From Phototrophicus methaneseepsis (lineage in GTDB: Bacteria; Chloroflexota; Anaerolineae; Aggregatilineales; Phototrophicaceae): a stretch of 64,000 bases of DNA. The stretch's first letter is position 1; every line of letters starts with the position of its first letter. The stretch is from positions 4,650,001 through 4,714,000 of the forward strand of contig NZ_CP062983.1 of NCBI RefSeq assembly GCF_015500095.1. Direction: 5' to 3'. Shown here piece by piece: positions 1 through 9,454 of this stretch. The notes beneath the pieces are model-generated. The model saw only the letters and a program-made list of their open reading frames with translations. It searched no databases and had not been told where the DNA came from. The position numbers were made by a program, and so were the translations under genes.

Positions 1-2
1 AG

Positions 3-1757
3 CAGCCAGCAGAAGCCACACCGACCCCACTACCAGAAGCGCAAATCCCGAATGAAGCTCTCGAATGCCCGATACAAGTGCAGGAAGCTGTGACGGCAAC
101 AGAACTCATCTGTACAGACATGCTGCCCGGACAGGCTTGCATCGGCAACGGTATCATTCAGGCACAGCCGCGCACAGCCACAGAAGGCTTCGCGTTCAGC
201 CAGCCCGGCGACCGCACCGAGTTCAGCGGCCTGAACAGCCTCGCGCTAACCACCTCGAACACAGAAAATTTAGTCTGGGCTATCGTCGATGCCGTAGCGC
301 CCTTCACAACGCGTGACAGTGGCACCAGTGCCAATGCGACCTTGATCGCCTTTGGCGATGTCTCCATGAGCAATACAGGCGATACCTACGACCCCAACTT
401 CCAGACAGCGACTGTCCTGGCGCAACAAGGCCTGAACGTACGCCGCACACCTGATGAACGCGGCGTGGTCGTCTACCAGTTGGAGCCATCCCAAGAAGTT
501 GTCGTCACCGGGCGTACTGCTGATAACCAGTGGATTCGTATTGAAATCCCAAGCGCTTTTAGCGGTGTAGGTTGGGTCTATGCGCCCTATATGGGTGTTG
601 ATTTGGAGACACTCGAATATGTCGATGCCGATTCACCTCGCCCGCAATTGGAGGCCCCGGAATTTGGTCCCATGCAGGCCTTCAGCATGCAGAGCACACG
701 TTATGAAAGCTGCGAAAATACGCCCGATAGTGGCCTGCTGATTCAGTCACCCTCCGGCCTGGCGGATGCGGTGTTGGTGCGCATTAATGGCGTACGAATC
801 GAGTTGAATGGCGCGGTCTTCGTGCAGGCACAGCCGGACATGGGTATGGAAGTCGATGTTCTGGAAGGCGAAGCGCTCATTAATGCTGCCGATACAGATG
901 TCACTGCGACAGCGGGCAACGCCGTTCGCGTCGGCATGACCGCAGAGATGACGCCCAACAGTGCGCCTAGCATCTTCGGCTATGATGAAACCGCTGTAGG
1001 CCTGCTGCCAATTAGCTTGCTGCCACGTCCGTTTGGCGTCATGCCAGCCAGTGGTGAAGCAGCGCCAACACCACTGCCAAGCGATGCAGACGATACAACC
1101 CAAACGGCGGACGATACGTCAGCAGCCAGCACCCCAGCCGCGCCCAGTGTGGCTGAATGCCTCATTACAGCCGTTGATGCCCCTAAGAATATCCGCAGCG
1201 GCCCCGGCGTGAGCTTCCCCACAGTGGGGGCTCTGGCATCTGGCAGCAGCACAGTAGCTACAGGTCAGGCCAATGACAGCTTTAACTTTACATGGTATCA
1301 GGTAGAAGAAGGCTGGTTACGCTTCGATACAGTGGAAGCTTCGCCTGGTTGTACGGACCTACCCGTTGTGGAAGCACCAACGCAAGCAGCCGTCACGCCG
1401 ACGATAACGGCAACCCCGTCGATCAGCCTCTCCTCTAGTGAGTTGGGTGCTGTCTGTGCAACTGGCAGCGTCAGCACGAGCGGCACATCGGCCGGTGAAG
1501 AATTGGCCCTGGAACTGGGCGGCACGTGGCAAGCAACGAGTGGCACCCGCATCACGGTGACAACCAATGGTGGCATGTTCCGAGGTGAATATGGCGACTA
1601 CATCCGCCTCACTGACAGCAACGATGTGATCCTGGCGCAATCCGGCGAGAGCACCTCACTGAGCTATACCTTTACAGCAGATACCACCTTTACGATTGGA
1701 TTTTCGGCAGCCAATGGTGATACGGTCCAGGCGACGATAACCTGCGCCTCTGCTTAG
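3..1757 (+). CDS. Secreted SH3b/FecR-like domain protein (5' partial)
   Basis: The reading frame is open to the left edge of the window, so the N-terminus and any signal peptide are missing; 584 codons are visible. A GTG at 78 is in frame but has no reason to be the start. Visible order: a Pro/Thr-rich stretch, an SH3b-like segment (around 'LNVRRTPDERG' and 'GWVYAPYMG'), a FecR-like beta segment ('LLIQSPSGLADAVLVRING' to 'TATAGNAVRVGM'), a Thr/Asp/Ala linker, a second SH3b-like segment ('NIRSGPGVSFPTVGAL'), and a C-terminal beta domain of about 100 residues. Such proteins are usually extracytoplasmic and bind cell-wall or surface polymers; the ligand cannot be told. A clear terminator follows. 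Confidence 0.8.
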   Translation, partial: QPAEATPTPLPEAQIPNEALECPIQVQEAVTATELICTDMLPGQACIGNGIIQAQPRTATEGFAFSQPGDRTEFSGLNSLALTTSNTENLVWAIVDAVAPFTTRDSGTSANATLIAFGDVSMSNTGDTYDPNFQTATVLAQQGLNVRRTPDERGVVVYQLEPSQEVVVTGRTADNQWIRIEIPSAFSGVGWVYAPYMGVDLETLEYVDADSPRPQLEAPEFGPMQAFSMQSTRYESCENTPDSGLLIQSPSGLADAVLVRINGVRIELNGAVFVQAQPDMGMEVDVLEGEALINAADTDVTATAGNAVRVGMTAEMTPNSAPSIFGYDETAVGLLPISLLPRPFGVMPASGEAAPTPLPSDADDTTQTADDTSAASTPAAPSVAECLITAVDAPKNIRSGPGVSFPTVGALASGSSTVATGQANDSFNFTWYQVEEGWLRFDTVEASPGCTDLPVVEAPTQAAVTPTITATPSISLSSSELGAVCATGSVSTSGTSAGEELALELGGTWQATSGTRITVTTNGGMFRGEYGDYIRLTDSNDVILAQSGESTSLSYTFTADTTFTIGFSAANGDTVQATITCASA

Positions 1758-1771
1758 TCACATTCTGAAAC

Positions 1772-1802
1772 AAAAACGCCCTGCTTGTGCAGGGCGTTTT
1801 TT
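1772..1802 (+). terminator. Rho-independent terminator after the SH3b/FecR gene
   Basis: The inverted repeat AACGCCCTG / CAGGGCGTT has a four-base loop, is preceded by an A run and followed by T6. It starts 14 nt after the stop codon and separates this gene from the kinase operon. Confidence 0.85.
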
Positions 1803-1977
1803 GATCCCATTGACGCTTCAAAGAACAAAAATTTACTATATACAAATAATTAAGTAATGTTCAAAAATTAATTCTTATTCAAGAATAACTGGCATAAAAT
1901 AGGCTTAGCTGTCATCATAGTACTTCAGATGACGTGTTTAGTACCTGCGGTATCTGAACTTATATCGGGAGCAGCCT

Positions 1978-3480
1978 ATGCTATCCAAAAACTTGCCCAG
2001 TAATGAAGAATATGCGAGTGAAATCCGTGCGGAGCGGTTGCAGGAGCTGCTACAACAAGCAATTATAGCAGGCGTGCTGCTTCTATTATTCTTACCGTTA
2101 TACAGCGCCATTGAACTTGCCGTCCCGATAGATGCTTTTAACCTTATTTCAACGATACTTGCTGTTGCTGTTGGGCTCTTTTTAACACGCACATTTCTAA
2201 AAGTTGAGCAGCAAACGGCGGCGAGATGGACCTTTGCCGCGACGCTCGTCACAACCATAGCCACCACAATGTACACCACAGATGAGCGTACGATTGAAAT
2301 GTTCCCGTTCGTCGTCATGAGCTTGTCTTTCCCGATGGCGCTCTTATTAGGCACACGCACACGCTATGTGTTCACTATTGCGTCCGTCATCATGATATTA
2401 GCAGCGCCAAGCCTGGCAGCAGGCGAGCTTATCGCTTATCCGCATCAGATAGCGGCAATCATCGGCATGACAATGGCGCTATACCTGGCGGAACGCTCTG
2501 CGCAAGAAATGGTCGAAATGACAGGCTGGGCCTTAAGAACGTATCGTCAGGAACGCAGCACCCACGATGAACTGTTTGATCAGCGAGAAGCACTCCAGCG
2601 TACCGTCATTCGTAGTGAGGTACTGGCTAGAGAAATGAGCCGCAGTAATCGCGATCTGGCAGAAGCGCTGAACCAGGCGGAAGAAGCTGCTACCAAGCGC
2701 GGCCAGTTCCTGGCGAACATGAGCCATGAACTGCGAACACCGCTTAACGCGATCATCGGCTTTAGTGAAACCATGATCAAATTCCCATCTATGTACGATC
2801 AAAATCCCCTGCCTCCGGTCTATGAGCGTGACGTCAGCCAGATTTACAGCAGCGGTCGTCAGTTACTACATATCGTCAATGACATCCTGGACTTGAACCG
2901 TGTTGATGCGGGTGAACTACAGATTAACCAGGAGCGTGTTGTACTGGATGACCTCATTTATGGCGTGACGGCGACAGCTAAAGGCCTGATTGGCGGCAAG
3001 CCCATCCGGCTGGAAGAAGATCTACCGGACCCGCTTCCATTAGCCTATGGTGACGAATCGCGCGTGCGACAGGTCCTCCTGAACCTGTACAGCAATGCCG
3101 TGAAGTACACTGACGAAGGCTTTATCCGACTAACAGTGCGTGCAGAAGAAGACGAAGTAAAGTTCTCACTGCAAGATACGGGCCGTGGTATTCCAAAAGA
3201 TGAGCACGGCAAGCTCTTTAACCAGTTTGAACAAGCGACCAACCGCCGCAAAGATCCCAGTTCAGGCACAGGCCTGGGCCTCGCTATTTGCCGGGAACTT
3301 GTCACATTGATGAGCGGGGATATCTGGTTCGAAAGTGAAGTCGGTAACGGCAGTACATTCCACTTTACAGTGCCACGTTACCGTGGCGAAGAAACAACCA
3401 TTCACTCGAAACCGTCCATCATAGCCACCATGGATACAACCACCGATAAGCATACCAGTTCGCCAGAAGCTCAAGCCTGA
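1978..3480 (+). CDS. Membrane-bound sensor histidine kinase (first of a tandem pair)
   Basis: 500 aa. The N-terminal half carries about five or six hydrophobic segments (roughly residues 20-175) with no recognisable extracellular domain. A coiled-coil-like linker follows, then HisKA with the phospho-acceptor H250 in 'ANMSHELRTPLNAIIGFSE', then a HATPase_c domain with N box 'NLYSNAVKYTDEG', G1 'DTGRGIP' and G2 'GTGLGLAI'. The last 25 residues are Thr/Ser/Ala-rich. It is expected to autophosphorylate on His and donate phosphate to a receiver. The second kinase starts 31 nt downstream and the receiver gene follows, so all three likely form one operon. The signal sensed is unknown; with no periplasmic domain it may be a membrane or intracellular cue. 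Confidence 0.92.
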   Translation: MLSKNLPSNEEYASEIRAERLQELLQQAIIAGVLLLLFLPLYSAIELAVPIDAFNLISTILAVAVGLFLTRTFLKVEQQTAARWTFAATLVTTIATTMYTTDERTIEMFPFVVMSLSFPMALLLGTRTRYVFTIASVIMILAAPSLAAGELIAYPHQIAAIIGMTMALYLAERSAQEMVEMTGWALRTYRQERSTHDELFDQREALQRTVIRSEVLAREMSRSNRDLAEALNQAEEAATKRGQFLANMSHELRTPLNAIIGFSETMIKFPSMYDQNPLPPVYERDVSQIYSSGRQLLHIVNDILDLNRVDAGELQINQERVVLDDLIYGVTATAKGLIGGKPIRLEEDLPDPLPLAYGDESRVRQVLLNLYSNAVKYTDEGFIRLTVRAEEDEVKFSLQDTGRGIPKDEHGKLFNQFEQATNRRKDPSSGTGLGLAICRELVTLMSGDIWFESEVGNGSTFHFTVPRYRGEETTIHSKPSIIATMDTTTDKHTSSPEAQA

Positions 3481-3511
3481 GCCAGAAGGAAGTTAATCCA
3501 AGGGAGGCCGT

Positions 3512-5065
3512 ATGGACACAATGGAAATGAAACCCAATGAGTACGTCAGTGTCATCATGACACGGCGTCTAAAGCGCATTTTGCACTTATCCATTGCGAT
3601 GGCTGGTGCGCTTATCATCATGGCGCTTGCTTTCTCTATCGGGGAGACCACCAGCCAGCTACATATTGTCGGCTCTGGCGTCTTGCTCCTGAGCGGCTGC
3701 GTGATCGCGCTCAACCAGCTAGATCGCATCGGGTTTGATCGCGCGACATGGTTATTACTTGGTAGCCTCATCATCAGCCAGAGCATTATGCTGATCTTTG
3801 GCGATATACGGGACCAGCAGATTGTGCTGCTGCTGACCCCCATTGTCATCGTCATTGCTTCCCAGGTCGTACAATCCGAACAACTCTGGAGTTACGCTCT
3901 GGTATGTATCGCCATGATTATCATAGGGCCGCTGTTTGATCGCAAACCGGGGATGCCCGTCTTTCAAATGGTTTCTGTCGTGCTGACCCTTATCGCAGCA
4001 TTCTTGCACATGCGCATGATGGGTACAATTAACAGCATTATCCAGTGGTCGCTGGCAAACTACACGCGTGAAAATGCCAGTAACAAAGAAATCAACGATA
4101 AACGGGCTATGCTGGCGAAGAACCTGCAGCAAAACGAAGAAATGGCAAACCGTCTGCGGCAGATCAACGAACAGCTAGAGAGCACACGTGCCCGTGTAGA
4201 AGAAGCGCGTCACTTCCGTGGGCAATTCCTGGCGAATATGAGCCACGAATTGCGGACGCCCCTTAATGCCATCATCGGCTTTAGCGAAACCATGCTGCGC
4301 TTCCCCATCATGTACGACGACCAGGAACTGCCCCAAAATTACGAAACAGATCTAGGGGAAGTGCACGAAAGTGGCAAGCACCTGCTCCTTGTCGTCAATA
4401 ACATCCTGGACTTGGCGAAGATTGACGCTAAGAAGCTGGAGATTGAAGCACGTCGCCTGGAGCTAAAGCCCCTCATTAATGACCTCATCACGTTTACGAA
4501 AGCTGCCATTGCGAATAAGCCCATTAATGTCACTTATCAGGGGCCGGACGTGCCGCCTGACGTGGTCGCAGATCAAAATCGGCTCATGCAGATCATGCAG
4601 AACCTAGCTGATAACGCAGCAAAGTATACCGATGAAGGAAACATTACATTTGTAATCGATACGCTCGACGATTCTATGTTAGAATTTTCGATTGTTGATA
4701 CAGGTTGCGGTATCTCTGAAGAATTACACGATACCCTCTTCGAAGAATTCCAGCAGGCACGCCGCGCCAGCCGCGACCCAAGAGATGGTTCCGGCCTGGG
4801 GTTGGCCCTGGCCCGCGCCCTGATTGAACTCATGGATGGGACGATAGCCGTTAAGAGTGTACCTGGTAAAGGTAGCACGTTCTCAATAACGATCCCGCTC
4901 TATGTCGAAGAAGTCAAATCAACTGAAACAACAGCGCCATCGACACAACAAGCAGCCGCCCCTGCGCTATCAGATCCAAAAACAGAGGCACCAACATTAG
5001 AAGCACCTGCATTGAATATTGCAGAAAAACAATCGCAGAAGGCGGCAACACAGGCCGCATTATAA
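3512..5065 (+). CDS. Membrane-bound sensor histidine kinase (second of a tandem pair)
   Basis: 517 aa with the same plan as the preceding kinase: a multi-pass N-terminal membrane region, a helical linker, HisKA with H245 in 'ANMSHELRTPLNAIIGFSE', and HATPase_c with 'NLADNAAKYTDEG', 'DTGCGISEE' and 'GSGLGLALA'. The HisKA core is nearly identical to its neighbour while the membrane parts differ, which points to duplication followed by divergence of the sensor. The C-terminal 50 residues are a low-complexity Ala/Thr/Pro/Glu tail. GGGAGG-like bases ('aagggaggccgt') precede the ATG. The receiver gene begins 54 nt after the stop, so both kinases probably feed it. Confidence 0.92.
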   Translation: MDTMEMKPNEYVSVIMTRRLKRILHLSIAMAGALIIMALAFSIGETTSQLHIVGSGVLLLSGCVIALNQLDRIGFDRATWLLLGSLIISQSIMLIFGDIRDQQIVLLLTPIVIVIASQVVQSEQLWSYALVCIAMIIIGPLFDRKPGMPVFQMVSVVLTLIAAFLHMRMMGTINSIIQWSLANYTRENASNKEINDKRAMLAKNLQQNEEMANRLRQINEQLESTRARVEEARHFRGQFLANMSHELRTPLNAIIGFSETMLRFPIMYDDQELPQNYETDLGEVHESGKHLLLVVNNILDLAKIDAKKLEIEARRLELKPLINDLITFTKAAIANKPINVTYQGPDVPPDVVADQNRLMQIMQNLADNAAKYTDEGNITFVIDTLDDSMLEFSIVDTGCGISEELHDTLFEEFQQARRASRDPRDGSGLGLALARALIELMDGTIAVKSVPGKGSTFSITIPLYVEEVKSTETTAPSTQQAAAPALSDPKTEAPTLEAPALNIAEKQSQKAATQAAL

Positions 5066-5119
5066 TATCAATCAGTAAATGAAGTTTGTTGCAAGCTCGA
5101 CAAATAATAAGGATTTCAC

Positions 5120-5632
5120 ATGCGTATTCTCTACGTTGAAGACAACCCGGCGAACGTCTATCTGGTCAAGCGTGTCGCCCGCGCAGGCCAGCATGAAGTC
5201 ATCAACTACGTTGATGGCGGGCGTGTCCTGCGTGACTTCGGCCAGATTAACCCGGATCTCGTGTTGATGGACATCCAGCTTGTCGGTGAAATGAGCGGCA
5301 TTGATGTCGTTAAAAAACTGCGTTCAGAGGGCCATCAGGTACCCATCATCGCGGTGACCGCTTATGCCATGATGGGTGACCGTGATCGCTGCCTGGATGC
5401 CGGCTGCAATGACTATATGGCGAAACCGCTGCCGATCCCGCAGTTGTTGGAGATGTTCAGCAAATACGAAAACACAGCGCATGATACGGCACCCGATGCC
5501 ACAACATCCACAGATACATCTGAGCCTGTCTCTGCGGCACCTGCGGTAGATAACGTAAAAACGCCTGAATCCGTGACGCCTGCCTCACAAAATAGCGACA
5601 CGACCACAAACAGCGATAAGCCGGTCAATTAG
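5120..5632 (+). CDS. Stand-alone CheY-like response regulator with disordered tail
   Basis: 170 aa. Residues 1-118 form one receiver domain with the expected acidic pocket (E7, D8), phospho-acceptor D51 in 'LVLMDIQL', T80 and K102 ('MAKPL'). There is no DNA-binding or enzymatic output domain. From about residue 120 the protein is a Thr/Ser/Pro/Asp-rich tail resembling the tails of the two kinases before it. It probably acts by protein contact, as single-domain receivers do, or passes phosphate onward. RBS 'aaggat' lies upstream. It is the last gene of the kinase operon and is followed by a terminator. Confidence 0.92.
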   Translation: MRILYVEDNPANVYLVKRVARAGQHEVINYVDGGRVLRDFGQINPDLVLMDIQLVGEMSGIDVVKKLRSEGHQVPIIAVTAYAMMGDRDRCLDAGCNDYMAKPLPIPQLLEMFSKYENTAHDTAPDATTSTDTSEPVSAAPAVDNVKTPESVTPASQNSDTTTNSDKPVN

Positions 5633-5658
5633 GCCAGCTTAGCAGGACAACCAGGACG

Positions 5659-5683
5659 TAAAAAGCAGCCATAGGCTGCTTTT
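5659..5683 (+). terminator. Bidirectional terminator between receiver and lipid-kinase genes
   Basis: AAAAGCAGCC / GGCTGCTTTT form a 10-bp stem with a three-base loop. Arms with A and T runs suit both the plus-strand kinase operon and the convergent minus-strand gene ending at 5729. Confidence 0.8.
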
Positions 5684-5728
5684 GTGCTGTTATCTTCAGG
5701 ATAGAAAACGCTTCAATGCTGTTCACGC

Positions 5729-6643
5729 CTACCATAGCATCTGTAAAGTTTGTGGCTGGAGTTTGAACAGCATTTTTCTGGCTTCAGCAGGTTCCCCATC
5801 AAGGTCCATCCCCAGGGCGCGCCCGTCGCTCTCCACGCGCACCTCGCGCGCACGACCTACGTGCACCCGTGGATGGTCCATATGCGCGCCACGGTAAATC
5901 AGTTGTAAGCTCATCAGGATTTGCCAGCGCGGCATAGCTTCTACAACGATGACATCGAACCAGCCATCATCGACCTTTGCATCAGGCGCGACACGCATCC
6001 CATAGCCGAAGGTCGTCCCATTCGCCACAGCGACAAGATAAGCATCATTATCATAAAAGAGTTCACCATCCAGCCAGATTTTGACAGGCTCCGGGTGATA
6101 ATGCAGCAGGCTCTGGACCGCCGCAACTAAGAACGTCCATGGCTGACGATCCCCTGCCGCCTCCACACGCTGCACCACATCGTTACTGATACCCGCACTG
6201 GCGATATTGAGGAAATACGCGCTCTGATCATCGTAGACCACGTGCCCAACATCGATCATGCGTGGCATGGCATCCGCTAGGCGCAAAATCGCTTCGGAAG
6301 GATCCAGCGAAAAGCCAGAACCACGCGCGAAATCGCGCCCTGTTCCAGCAGGGATGATGCCATAACTCACCGGGTCATCCGGCGTGGCGATGTTATGCGT
6401 CATCAGCGCATTGAGCACAGCATGATTTGTACCATCCCCACCTACGGAGATGATGCGGCGCGTCCCAGCATCGGTTGCTTCTGCCAGAGCATCGGGCAAA
6501 TCGCGGACATGATGGGTCACAGTGACGGTGACATCCCCCAGGCGATTGAACACCTCTGCTTCGTGCTCTGCCCAGATCTTCCCGGCGCGTCCGCCAGCAG
6601 CATATGGATTGACGATGACTAAGGTAGACGTCATGCGTTTCAT
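5729..6643 (-). CDS. Diacylglycerol/lipid kinase family protein (YegS/DagK type)
   Basis: 304 aa from the chosen start. The DAGK catalytic signature is present: 'VIVNPYAAGGRAG' near the N-terminus, 'SVGGDGTNHAVLNAL' (nucleotide-binding GGDGT) and 'GIIPAGTGRDFARG'. The family phosphorylates diacylglycerol or related lipids at the membrane face; the substrate here is unknown. The frame stays open upstream to an ATG at 6688. I prefer the ATG at 6643 (MKRMTST), which has AGAAAG just before it and puts the conserved strand at its usual place. A 17-bp tandem duplication covers this start (see findings). Single gene, convergent with the receiver gene. Confidence 0.85.
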   Translation of the reverse strand: MKRMTSTLVIVNPYAAGGRAGKIWAEHEAEVFNRLGDVTVTVTHHVRDLPDALAEATDAGTRRIISVGGDGTNHAVLNALMTHNIATPDDPVSYGIIPAGTGRDFARGSGFSLDPSEAILRLADAMPRMIDVGHVVYDDQSAYFLNIASAGISNDVVQRVEAAGDRQPWTFLVAAVQSLLHYHPEPVKIWLDGELFYDNDAYLVAVANGTTFGYGMRVAPDAKVDDGWFDVIVVEAMPRWQILMSLQLIYRGAHMDHPRVHVGRAREVRVESDGRALGMDLDGEPAEARKMLFKLQPQTLQMLW

Positions 6644-6671
6644 TGTCTTTCTGATTTCATTGTCTTTCTGA
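6638..6671 (-). repeat. 17-bp perfect tandem duplication at the lipid-kinase start
   Basis: On the minus strand the 17-mer TCAGAAAGACAATGAAA occurs twice head to tail. Each copy contains an AGAAAG purine tract and an ATG. Because 17 is not a multiple of three, the upstream copy's ATG is out of frame with the gene. Confidence 0.9.
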
Positions 6672-6825
6672 ATTGTATTTAACATCACCAGAAAACGCTG
6701 TATCTTACCATCATTGCTGCGGCTGGCGACAAAAAGAAATGCGATGGATGTTCTTTTAAAAAATCTTCAGGCAGCAAAAAATCTATAAGCACTATTCACA
6801 ACCCCAAACCAGCCAATCCGATGCA

Positions 6826-6862
6826 ATAAAAAGGCCGCTGAGCACCTCGGCGTCAACGGCCT
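6826..6862 (-). terminator. Rho-independent terminator after proA
   Basis: On the minus strand AGGCCGTTGA pairs with TCAGCGGCCT (10 bp, one G-U) around an 11-nt loop, followed by TTTTTATT. It lies just beyond the proA stop codon and closes the proBA unit. Confidence 0.8.
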
Positions 6863-6895
6863 GCTTTTACGCTTAATCGCTGGACATTATATGCA

Positions 6896-8173
6896 TTATG
6901 GGCGGCTTGTATAATCGCCTTTGACAATCCACTTATACGTCGTCAGTTCTTCCAGAGCCATCGGGCCGCGTGCATGCATCTTCTGCGTGCTGACGGCGAC
7001 CTCCGCACCTAACCCTAACGCGCCGCCATCGTTAAAGCGCGTACTGGCATTGACGAATACAGCCGCACTATCGACCTCATTGAGGAAGCGCGTCGCATGG
7101 GCATCGTCTTCTGTCAAGATGCCATCGCTGTGCTGTGTGCTGTGTTCGCGGATATGTTCAATCGCTTCATCAAGGCTACCGACGACTTTTAGCCCCAGGA
7201 TGAGCGCCGTCCACTCGGTGTCGAACTCACGCTCACCAGCAGCTTCAACGCGGTCATCATTTAACAAAGCGAGCGCTTGAGGCTCTGCTTTGAAGACAAC
7301 GCCATCTTTCCCTAAATAATCGACCACACGCGGCAAAAACTCAGCCGCGACGCTCTTGTGTACCAGCACGGTATCCAGCGCATTACACACTGCGGGGCGC
7401 TGCGTCTTGGCATTGTGGATCACCGGCAAAGATGCATCCAGATTAGCCGTTTCATCAACATAAAGATGGCAAACGCCAATACCACCTGTAATCACGGGTA
7501 TGGTGCTATTCTCACGGCAGAAGGTATGCAGGCCACTGCCACCGCGCGGAATAATCATATCAATGTGCTTATCCAGGCGCAGCATCTGACGGACATAATC
7601 ACGATTGGTGCTGGCGATATACTGGACGGCATCGGACGGAATACCATTGGCAGCAAGCGCTTCTTGCAGCACGCGCACCAGTTCCAGATTGCTATTGAGC
7701 ACATCGGAGCCGCCCCGTAAGATCACAGCGTTCCCCGTCTTGAGCGCCAACGTGGAAATATCAATGGTGACGTTGGGACGAGATTCGTATATGACACCGA
7801 GCACGCCAAAAGGCACGCGTTGTTTATGCGCATGAATGCCGCTGGGTAATTCCGCTTCGCTATAGACGCGCCCAACCGGGTCCGGCAGTTGGGCTACTTT
7901 GCGCACATCTTCGATGATGCCTGCCATACGCTTTTTCAGGTCCATGCGGTCGCGTATCCAGATAGGGTCAACCCCATTGGCGACTGCCGCGTCGATATCG
8001 AGCTGATTCTGCGCCAGGATGTGATCCGTGTTGGCTTCCAGGGCGTCGGCAATAGCCAGCAGCGCAGTATTCTTCTGCGCCGTGGTCAGGGTCGCCAGCA
8101 TATAAGACGCCTGCCGTGCGCGCTGGCCCATCGCTTCCATATTGATGGTTGTTTCCAGTGTTGCCTGGGTCAT
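6896..8173 (-). CDS. proA: Gamma-glutamyl phosphate reductase
   Basis: 425 aa, normal length for ProA. It reduces gamma-glutamyl phosphate to glutamate semialdehyde with NADPH, the second step of proline synthesis. Family landmarks are 'VPFGVLGVIYESRPNVTID', 'LKTGNAVILRGGSDVLNSN', the catalytic-Cys region 'VITGGIGVCHLYVDE', and the C-terminal 'FVNASTRFNDGGALGLGAEVAVSTQKMHARGPMAL' region (aldehyde dehydrogenase fold). It lies 91 nt downstream of proB on the same strand and is almost certainly co-transcribed with it. Confidence 0.97.
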   Translation of the reverse strand: MTQATLETTINMEAMGQRARQASYMLATLTTAQKNTALLAIADALEANTDHILAQNQLDIDAAVANGVDPIWIRDRMDLKKRMAGIIEDVRKVAQLPDPVGRVYSEAELPSGIHAHKQRVPFGVLGVIYESRPNVTIDISTLALKTGNAVILRGGSDVLNSNLELVRVLQEALAANGIPSDAVQYIASTNRDYVRQMLRLDKHIDMIIPRGGSGLHTFCRENSTIPVITGGIGVCHLYVDETANLDASLPVIHNAKTQRPAVCNALDTVLVHKSVAAEFLPRVVDYLGKDGVVFKAEPQALALLNDDRVEAAGEREFDTEWTALILGLKVVGSLDEAIEHIREHSTQHSDGILTEDDAHATRFLNEVDSAAVFVNASTRFNDGGALGLGAEVAVSTQKMHARGPMALEELTTYKWIVKGDYTSRP

Positions 8174-8264
8174 GAGGGTTCTCTTGTGAAATCTAATAAG
8201 CGGGTTGGCGGATCACTTCAGTATACAGAAAAGTCAGGGGCACCTCAAGCAGCCGCCTACGTTA

Positions 8265-9401
8265 TCAATCCAGCAGCACCATCTGGTTACGATGAATGGC
8301 CGCATCGCCATAACTGTAGCCGAGCACATCGCTAATTTCATGCGATTTCTTGCCCATAATCTGACGGAGTTCACTGCTGGCATAGTTACTCAGCCCATGT
8401 GCGATTTCAGCGCCGGATGGACCACAGATTGAAAGCGTCGCACTGCGTTTAAAGTTGCCCTCAATACGCGTAATGCCAACTGGCAGCAAGCTGGCCCCAT
8501 CGGTAGCCAACAAGGCGCGCTCGGCGCCAGCATCAATATACACAGCCCCCTGGGTACGATCCGTCAGCAGCCAGCGTTTACGACTCTCTCGATGCGTACC
8601 TGTTGGTTCAAAACGCGTACCGATGAGTTCACCAGAGGCAATGCGCGTCAGCACATTGGTTTCGTCACCCGATGCGATAATCGTCATAACGCCGCTGCGG
8701 GCTGCTGTACGGGCGGCTTCCAGCTTGGTGACCATGCCCCCTGTCCCAGCGACAGTCCCAGCCCCACCAGCCAGCTTCATCACATCCGTATCAATGCGCG
8801 GCACCGTCGGGATGAGTTCTGCTTCCGGGTCCTGGCGTGGGTCCGCTGTATAGAGGCCGGGTTGATCTGTCAGCAGCACGAGCAAATCCGCTTCTAAGAC
8901 GCTGGCGACCAACGCAGACAAATTGTCATTATCCCCAACACGGATTTCATCCGTCGCTACGGTGTCATTTTCATTGATGATCGGAATAATGCGCTGCTCG
9001 ATTAACGTGAGGAGCGTATCGCGCGCGTTCAGGTAGCGAGATCGTATGCTGAGGTCATCACGTGTCAGCAATATCTGCGCCACAATGACGTCAAAAATAT
9101 CGAACAAGTCGCTATAGTGGCGCATCAAGTAGCTTTGCCCAACCGCGCTTAACATTTGCTTGGCGGGCACGGACCGGGGTAACTCCGGTGAATTGAGGCG
9201 TCCACGCCCGGCAGCTTGTGCCCCTGAGGAGACGAGTATGATCTCATGGCCATGCTGATGCAGCTTCGCCACCTGTTCCACAATAGCAAGCATATTCTGC
9301 GGTCGTAGCTGCGACCCACCACCAGTGAGCGTGCTGGTGCCGATCTTAACAACGATACGCTTTGCCGTTGGTAACTTGGCCGCAACTTGCTTGGATGACA
9401 A
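8265..9401 (-). CDS. proB: Glutamate 5-kinase with C-terminal PUA domain
   Basis: 378 aa. The amino-acid-kinase domain (about 1-260) has 'IVVKIGTSTLTGGG', 'LVSSGAQAAGRGRL', 'INENDTVATDEIRVGDNDNLSA' and 'GTGGMVTKLEAARTA'. A PUA domain follows from about residue 275 ('GAVYIDAGAERALLATDGASLLPVGI'). It phosphorylates glutamate and is the usual target of proline feedback inhibition. It is the first gene of proBA. A good -10 element with a fair -35 lies about 55-80 nt upstream. Confidence 0.97.
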   Translation of the reverse strand: MSSKQVAAKLPTAKRIVVKIGTSTLTGGGSQLRPQNMLAIVEQVAKLHQHGHEIILVSSGAQAAGRGRLNSPELPRSVPAKQMLSAVGQSYLMRHYSDLFDIFDVIVAQILLTRDDLSIRSRYLNARDTLLTLIEQRIIPIINENDTVATDEIRVGDNDNLSALVASVLEADLLVLLTDQPGLYTADPRQDPEAELIPTVPRIDTDVMKLAGGAGTVAGTGGMVTKLEAARTAARSGVMTIIASGDETNVLTRIASGELIGTRFEPTGTHRESRKRWLLTDRTQGAVYIDAGAERALLATDGASLLPVGITRIEGNFKRSATLSICGPSGAEIAHGLSNYASSELRQIMGKKSHEISDVLGYSYGDAAIHRNQMVLLD

Positions 9402-9454
9402 GGAATCCCCCTCTTATATAGCCGATTTGTCCTGTGGTTCATCATCTGATGCCG

